A DNA stretch of 34,430 nt from an uncultured Alphaproteobacteria bacterium (GTDB taxonomy: Bacteria; Pseudomonadota; Alphaproteobacteria; Rs-D84), in assembly GCA_944392595.1 (NCBI GenBank), contig CALXXD010000005.1, forward strand, positions 67,104-101,533, in the 5' to 3' direction. Below the pieces are notes generated by a model. The model did not search any database. It saw only the letters and a list, made by a program, of their open reading frames with translations, and was not told the origin of the DNA. The translations under genes were made by a program, and so were the position numbers. Shown here piece after piece: positions 30,448 through 34,430 of this stretch. Each line of letters begins with the position of its first letter. Positions within the stretch are counted from its first letter, which is position 1.

Positions 30448-31476
30448 ATGATTGATTATAATGATTTGTTTAACAGGTTGTTAATTCTGCGCACGCCAAA
30501 AATTGGCGCGGTGAAATATAACGCATTGGTGCAGCAATTTGGGTCTGTGGCCGCGGCCGCGGGGGCGGTTGCGTCGGCGGATGTGCGCGATTCGGTTTTG
30601 CGCGAAATGGATGCCGCACAAAAATTGGGCATACATTATATATGTGATGATATGCCTGCGTATCCAGATAATTTGCGCGCGGTTAAAAATCATCCGCCTG
30701 TGATTACGGCGCGCGGCAATATTGATGCTTTGTCGCGTCCAATTGTTGGCATTGTTGGTACGCGTCATGCCACCGCCGCAGGGATGCGATTGGTTGCCGA
30801 TATTGCGGACGCGTTTGCATCGCGCGGGTATGCCGTTGCGTCGGGTATGGCAATCGGTACAGATACCGCAGCGCATCGTGGCGCGTTGCGCGCAGATGGC
30901 GATGCGCAAACAATTGCCGTTCTGGCCGGTGGGGTTGATTATATTTGGCCAATCGAAAACGAATCGCTGTATTGGGATATTGTGGCGCGCGGCGTGGTTA
31001 TCAGCGAAATGCCAATTGGGGCCGTGCCATTGGCGAATCATTTTGTCGTGCGAAATCGTTGGATCGCGGGCGTGTCGTCAAAATTAATATTGGGCGAGGC
31101 TGATTTAAAATCTGGCAGTATGACAACCGCGCGATTCGCAATCGATGCGGGACGTGAAATTTGGGCAATCCCGTCGCATCCGTCTGATTCGCGGGCGGCA
31201 GGGCCGAATTCTTTGATAAAATTGGGCGCGGCAAAATTATGCAGTGGGGTATCTGATTTTTTCGATTTGCAAAAAAATGACGATGAAAAAATAAAAAATG
31301 AAAAAAATTCCGATTCGGAAAATTCGATTTTGGACGCGATTGGAATAATTCCTGTGTCTGAATCTGTATTGTCAGAAATTGTCAAAAAAACAATTTCGGA
31401 AATAAAGGCCGAGTTGGTTGTGCTGGAATTGCAGGGTTTGGTGCGCAAAGTTGATGGTGGGTATGTACGTGTGTGA
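30448..31476 (+). CDS. dprA: DNA-processing protein DprA/Smf
   Basis: DprA binds incoming single-stranded DNA and loads RecA in natural transformation. The 342-residue protein has an N-terminal helical region (FNRLLILRTPKIGAVKYNAL). The Rossmann-like core follows: PIVGIVGTRHATAAGMRLVA, YAVASGMAIGTDTAAHRGAL, TIAVLAGGVDYIWPIENESL, GVVISEMPIGAVPLANHFVV, RNRWIAGVSSKLILGEA and SGSMTTARFAIDAGREIWAIP. A winged-helix C-terminal domain (SVLSEIVKKTISEIKAELVV to VRKVDGGYVRV) closes it. All family motifs are intact. No other competence gene is in the window; the TcpQ/secretin pair could be a DNA-uptake pore, but that is speculation. Confidence 0.95.
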   Translation: MIDYNDLFNRLLILRTPKIGAVKYNALVQQFGSVAAAAGAVASADVRDSVLREMDAAQKLGIHYICDDMPAYPDNLRAVKNHPPVITARGNIDALSRPIVGIVGTRHATAAGMRLVADIADAFASRGYAVASGMAIGTDTAAHRGALRADGDAQTIAVLAGGVDYIWPIENESLYWDIVARGVVISEMPIGAVPLANHFVVRNRWIAGVSSKLILGEADLKSGSMTTARFAIDAGREIWAIPSHPSDSRAAGPNSLIKLGAAKLCSGVSDFFDLQKNDDEKIKNEKNSDSENSILDAIGIIPVSESVLSEIVKKTISEIKAELVVLELQGLVRKVDGGYVRV

Positions 31477-31937
31477 AAAAATACTTGTCTATACATTGTA
31501 TATACAAAGCGCAGAAAACCGCCAAAAAAACGAATCGTTGTCAAAAAATAAATGTTCAAATTTTGTTCAAGAATTCGTTGCAAATGACAATTTATCATTT
31601 AACTTAACTGACGTATCCAAAACGATTGATAACAAATCAATCACCAAACAAAAGCGGGGCGATACAAAACATTGTTGGGTTGGCATCTTGTTGGCCGGGC
31701 AATGAAAAACATTGTGGAATGGGTTGAATAAAACTGCCGAATAACACAATGTGAAAATGTCGCAACGTAAATATAAAAAAAGCGAGAGAGGGGTTAAACC
31801 AGAGGGCATAACATAAACACTAAATTTTATATTGCGAACATAATTAAAAACAATCGCGGTAAAATTTGGTGTTTATGCGCAGGTGGATTTTATACTCTGA
31901 CGCATGGATTCTTTGAAGGGAAGGAAAGGAGAAAAAC
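31477..31937. promoter_or_regulatory. 460-bp AT-rich gap before dnaA with clustered ACATTGT motifs (candidate control region or origin)
   Basis: No protein frame here looks coding. ACATTGT occurs at 31493, 31669 and 31709, and in reverse (ACAATGT) at 31746. The middle two are exactly 40 bp apart within a shared AAAACATTGT-GGGTTG context. A 12-bp palindrome TTGTATATACAA sits at 31496-31507. AT-rich runs occur at 31770-31780 and 31820-31850. No exact TTATCCACA box was found. A TATACT at 31891-31896 could be the dnaA -10, and AAAGGAG precedes the start codon. Being both dnaA-adjacent and near rpsT makes an origin role possible. Confidence 0.4.
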
Positions 31938-33227
31938 ATGATGCAGACAGTGGCGATGACAAAAATAACAGCCGATGTGGAACAAATCCTGGGGGCGGTC
32001 GCCGCGAAAATTGATTCTGCTGCATTTACATCCTGGATTCGCCCGCTGCAATTTGAAATTTGTGATGATGTGTTGGTGCTGACTGCACAAAATCAATTTT
32101 CGGCTGATTATGTTGGTGCGGTTTATTCAAATATTTTATCCGAAGTTGCACAATCTTTTGGTTTGAATGTTAAAATCGCAGTACGCGGTGCAACCGTTGT
32201 CGCACCGATTGCAAATGACAACAACGTTCAATCTTATGTACCGGCACCGGCCCAGACGACATGTGCGACCAAGTCCGATGCGTTTGATGCGTTCGTATGC
32301 TGTGAAGAAAACGATTTCGTGTTATCAGCATGTAAAAAAATAGCGGCGGGTTCAGTTTCATTCTCGCCGTTATTTATTTACGGTCCGGCGGGGTGTGGAA
32401 AATCTTTGTTGGCTGATGCGATTGCATCGGCATCTGCGGGGCGGGTTGTTAAAATGTCGGGCGGACAGTTCGTTTCTGAATTTGCGCGCAGTCTGCATGA
32501 CAGAACTGTATTCGCGTTCAAAGATTATTGCCGTAATTGCGATACGTTTATTTTGGACGATGTGCAATCTTTGTCGGGCAAACGTGCAACATGCAATGAA
32601 TTTGCAGAATTAATTATGGATTTGCGCGCAAATGGCAAAAATATCGTTTTAATATCCAATGTTGCGCCGGGTAACTTGAATGGATTTGACAGACATACCC
32701 AGTCTTTGTTGGCGTCTGGTTTGGTTGCGGATATGGTTGCGCCGAATAATATGGTGAAACGCACGATGTTGTTGCGCGCGGGTGTGGCGGCCGATGTGGC
32801 GGATGCAATTGCGTCGCGTATCGCGGGCGATGGTCATTTGGTTGGCGGCGTTGCGATGAAAATCAAAACATATTCCGAATTAATGGGCGAAACCGTTAAT
32901 ATGGATGTTGCGACACGTTTGTTGTCTGATACTTTGCAGAAATCCAAAACACCAATTGCGATGGTGAAATCTATGTGTGAAAAATTGGGTGTGTCATACG
33001 ATGCGGTTTGTGGTCGCGGGCGCAGCCGTGCGTTGGTAATGGCGCGTCAGATTATGATGGCTGTATTAAAAAGCGCGACGAATATGTCTTTGTCTGAAAT
33101 TGGTTGTGTTTGTGGCGATCGCGATCATGCAACAGTTGTTTATGCAATCGCACAAATTGAAAAGCAGAAAAAAACAGATTTGGTTTTGGCCGCCCAGATA
33201 AATCAATTAATTGCAGAATACAAATAA
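31938..33227 (+). CDS. dnaA: DnaA-type replication initiator with altered AAA+ residues
   Basis: The 429-residue protein has DnaA domains in order. Domain I includes FTSWIRPLQFEI and NQFSADYVGAVYSNIL. A short linker leads to the AAA+ domain with Walker A PLFIYGPAGCGKSLL and Walker B DTFILDDVQSLSGK. Domain IV carries GRGRSRALVMARQIMMAVL and GCVCGDRDHATVVYAI. By gapless alignment to E. coli DnaA, the arginine finger (SRFGWGL) reads SLLASGL (Leu257), the sensor-2 Arg (NVRELEGAL) reads His300, and the DNA-contact Thr in GGRDHTTV is Ala398. ATP binding is plausible but ATP-dependent oligomer formation may not be normal. It is either this genome's main DnaA or a paralogue. The start ATG has AAAGGAG 9 nt upstream. 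Confidence 0.88.
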   Translation: MMQTVAMTKITADVEQILGAVAAKIDSAAFTSWIRPLQFEICDDVLVLTAQNQFSADYVGAVYSNILSEVAQSFGLNVKIAVRGATVVAPIANDNNVQSYVPAPAQTTCATKSDAFDAFVCCEENDFVLSACKKIAAGSVSFSPLFIYGPAGCGKSLLADAIASASAGRVVKMSGGQFVSEFARSLHDRTVFAFKDYCRNCDTFILDDVQSLSGKRATCNEFAELIMDLRANGKNIVLISNVAPGNLNGFDRHTQSLLASGLVADMVAPNNMVKRTMLLRAGVAADVADAIASRIAGDGHLVGGVAMKIKTYSELMGETVNMDVATRLLSDTLQKSKTPIAMVKSMCEKLGVSYDAVCGRGRSRALVMARQIMMAVLKSATNMSLSEIGCVCGDRDHATVVYAIAQIEKQKKTDLVLAAQINQLIAEYK

Positions 33228-33232
33228 AAAAA

Positions 33233-33250
33233 TGCCGCGAAATCGCGGCA
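33233..33250. terminator. Bidirectional terminator between dnaA and the Cys-rich protein gene
   Basis: TGCCGCG and CGCGGCA pair over 7 bp around AAAT. A's run on the left and CTTTTG follows on the right, so on the minus strand the T-run is TTTTTTT. It serves the two converging genes. Confidence 0.8.
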
Positions 33251-33270
33251 CTTTTGTTTTCCTCATCTGA

Positions 33271-34383
33271 CTATTGGATACCGACGCGGAACTGGTCGCC
33301 CCATCCGGCAACAACTTGGCCACCGACGGTGCATTGCATATCTTCAAATCCATCCGATACTTGGCTTTTCTTGACAACGCTGCTGGTGATTAATCCGCCG
33401 GCTGTACCCAATACCACGCCCGCGATGGAATCAGACAATAAACGCGATGTGTTAAACTTTCCTTCTTCATTGCGCCACTTGTTCACACGCAACCCGTCCG
33501 TTATTGATTGCAATGTCGCAGATGCGGTGGTTATTTGTGCCGATAAAACGTTTATATCGACTGTGTCCGTATCCACGGATGCATCTGCCACCAGTGTTTG
33601 TAATGTAGCGTATAAGTTATTAACGGTTTCTATATTAATATTATCGCCGTTACACATATCGATAATATTTGTCACGATGCTGGTAATTTCCGTATTATCT
33701 GCATACTGCACCTGGTACTGGGTTACAATGCTTATCATATTTTCGTCACATGCTTCTGAGGCTGGTTTAGAAACGGCAACGTATTTGGTGTGTTCGTTTC
33801 CATAATCGCATTGCTTGCCGTTCCAATTCGCGGGCTGGCCGGAATTTTTTGCCTTGGCGCAATTCACAAACGCAGACGTAGTTTGGCAAAATGCACCACT
33901 TTGGGTTTGGTAATACAAACCGTTATCTGTATTTTCCAGGTCAGACACACGTGTGCCAGAAATTACATCATCTTGACTGCAATCATATATATCATATCCA
34001 ACCCATCCATATACGTCACATTGGTAAATACGTTTAACTGCATAATTATTATTGGCGAATCCATGTCCTGGTCGTGCCAAAACAATGTGATCTTGGGGGC
34101 ATTGCATGCCGGTTCCACACGCCCAAATACGATTATTAAAATCTGTATTCGGCTTTAATGGCGGGTGCCAGTTAATTATCTGGTCATAATCGGAATACGA
34201 TTCGTATAATAAACTTTGGCTGCTGGCGGTTTGATACAGCAAATCGGGTGCTTGGAATCCATTAAGCCCGAATGCAGCCGCAGACAGATTTATACTGTGT
34301 CCGCCGCAATCCGCGGCAATCGCACCCGATGAAATAAAACCAGATATTAAGCATAATGAACAAAAATGTAAAAATTTTCCCAT
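33271..34383 (-). CDS. Cysteine-rich secreted protein of unknown function
   Basis: The 370-residue precursor has a signal peptide ending SSGAIA (about 23 residues). The first half of the mature part is rich in Cys, Tyr, Trp and Asn (IWACGTGMQCPQDHIVLARP, YQCDVYGWVGYDIYDCSQDD, AFCQTTSAFVNCAKAK), suggesting several disulfides. A helical, Thr/Asp-rich middle follows (NLYATLQTLVADASVDTD). The C-terminus has a hydrophobic Gly-containing segment (SDSIAGVVLGTAGGLITSSV) followed by FEDMQCTVGGQVVAGWGDQF. I do not recognise a family. The start ATG follows GGGGGATGAT. Layout resembles the secreted protein at 29462; both may be surface or periplasmic components specific to this lineage. Confidence 0.75.
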   Translation of the reverse strand: MGKFLHFCSLCLISGFISSGAIAADCGGHSINLSAAAFGLNGFQAPDLLYQTASSQSLLYESYSDYDQIINWHPPLKPNTDFNNRIWACGTGMQCPQDHIVLARPGHGFANNNYAVKRIYQCDVYGWVGYDIYDCSQDDVISGTRVSDLENTDNGLYYQTQSGAFCQTTSAFVNCAKAKNSGQPANWNGKQCDYGNEHTKYVAVSKPASEACDENMISIVTQYQVQYADNTEITSIVTNIIDMCNGDNINIETVNNLYATLQTLVADASVDTDTVDINVLSAQITTASATLQSITDGLRVNKWRNEEGKFNTSRLLSDSIAGVVLGTAGGLITSSVVKKSQVSDGFEDMQCTVGGQVVAGWGDQFRVGIQ

Positions 34384-34398
34384 ATCATCCCCCGTTTA

Positions 34399-34430
34399 TG
34401 CCGAATTAAAAGGTTGGTTTTAATTCGGCA
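34399..34430. terminator. Perfect 13-bp hairpin at the window edge
   Basis: TGCCGAATTAAAA (34399-34411) and TTTTAATTCGGCA (34418-34430) are exact reverse complements with the loop GGTTGG. A T-rich arm end on both strands makes it terminator-like. It could end a gene beyond the right edge or lie in the leader of the minus-strand gene. Confidence 0.6.

Noticed and set aside
31567..31809. An 80-codon minus-strand frame in the dnaA upstream gap
   Set aside because: It has no ribosome-binding site and crosses the repeated ACATTGT motifs; its Cys/Phe/Leu-rich translation looks like AT-rich noise.
31477..31937. Canonical oriC with TTATCCACA DnaA boxes
   Set aside because: No exact box was found; the nearest matches agree in about six of nine positions, which is expected by chance in AT-rich DNA. 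The region is listed only as a candidate because of its own motif cluster.

Overview
The window is a gene-dense, AT-rich bacterial chromosome segment. It most likely comes from an uncultured, gut-type alphaproteobacterium. The evidence is a GatCAB amidotransferase set, a SUF iron-sulfur system with SufT and SufE, an NlpD/DipM-type LysM-M23 lipoprotein, and rpsT lying close to a dnaA-type gene. The species-level assignment is inference; the gene families are read directly from the translations. There is no phage, insertion sequence, integrase or CRISPR array in the window.

Left arm (1-8.7 kb, all + strand): a tightly packed run of sufS (partial), sufT and sufE, then an ftsL-like gene, ftsI, recJ, nrnA, lolA, tatB and tatC. 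A separately promoted, possibly leaderless nlpD-like gene follows. The run combines Fe-S cluster assembly, septal peptidoglycan synthesis, nucleic-acid turnover, lipoprotein carriage and Tat export.

8.7-12 kb: tRNA-Lys(CTT) on the minus strand with two look-alike terminators, an outer-membrane barrel protein, a small lipoprotein whose layout recalls a metal-free Cu/Zn-SOD domain, and an autotransporter-like protein.

12-22 kb (mostly minus strand): gatC-gatA, a tRNA-Phe gene on the opposite strand, then gatB, a 61-aa gene and miaB; divergent ruvX; and the group 192-aa gene - sufB - sufC - membrane protein - AI-2E-family permease. SufB and SufC are therefore about 20 kb from SufS/T/E, and no sufD is visible.

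22-28.4 kb: a strong promoter drives a TcpQ-like protein and a PilN/BfpB-type secretin lipoprotein, which together look like an outer-membrane secretion or pilus pore. Then comes a large autotransporter gene. It has its own promoter, an approximately 255-nt structured leader and a gene remnant, and the whole unit is bracketed by two copies of a terminator-plus-repeat module.

28.4-34.4 kb: rpsT (minus), plsY, a secreted protein of unknown function, dprA, a 460-bp AT-rich gap with clustered ACATTGT motifs, and a dnaA-type gene. That DnaA keeps Walker A and B but lacks the arginine finger, the sensor-2 arginine and one DNA-contact threonine. A Cys-rich secreted protein (minus) and a perfect 13-bp-arm hairpin end the window. 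The most unusual signals are the altered DnaA with its upstream motif cluster and the repeat-bracketed autotransporter cassette with its leader RNA.
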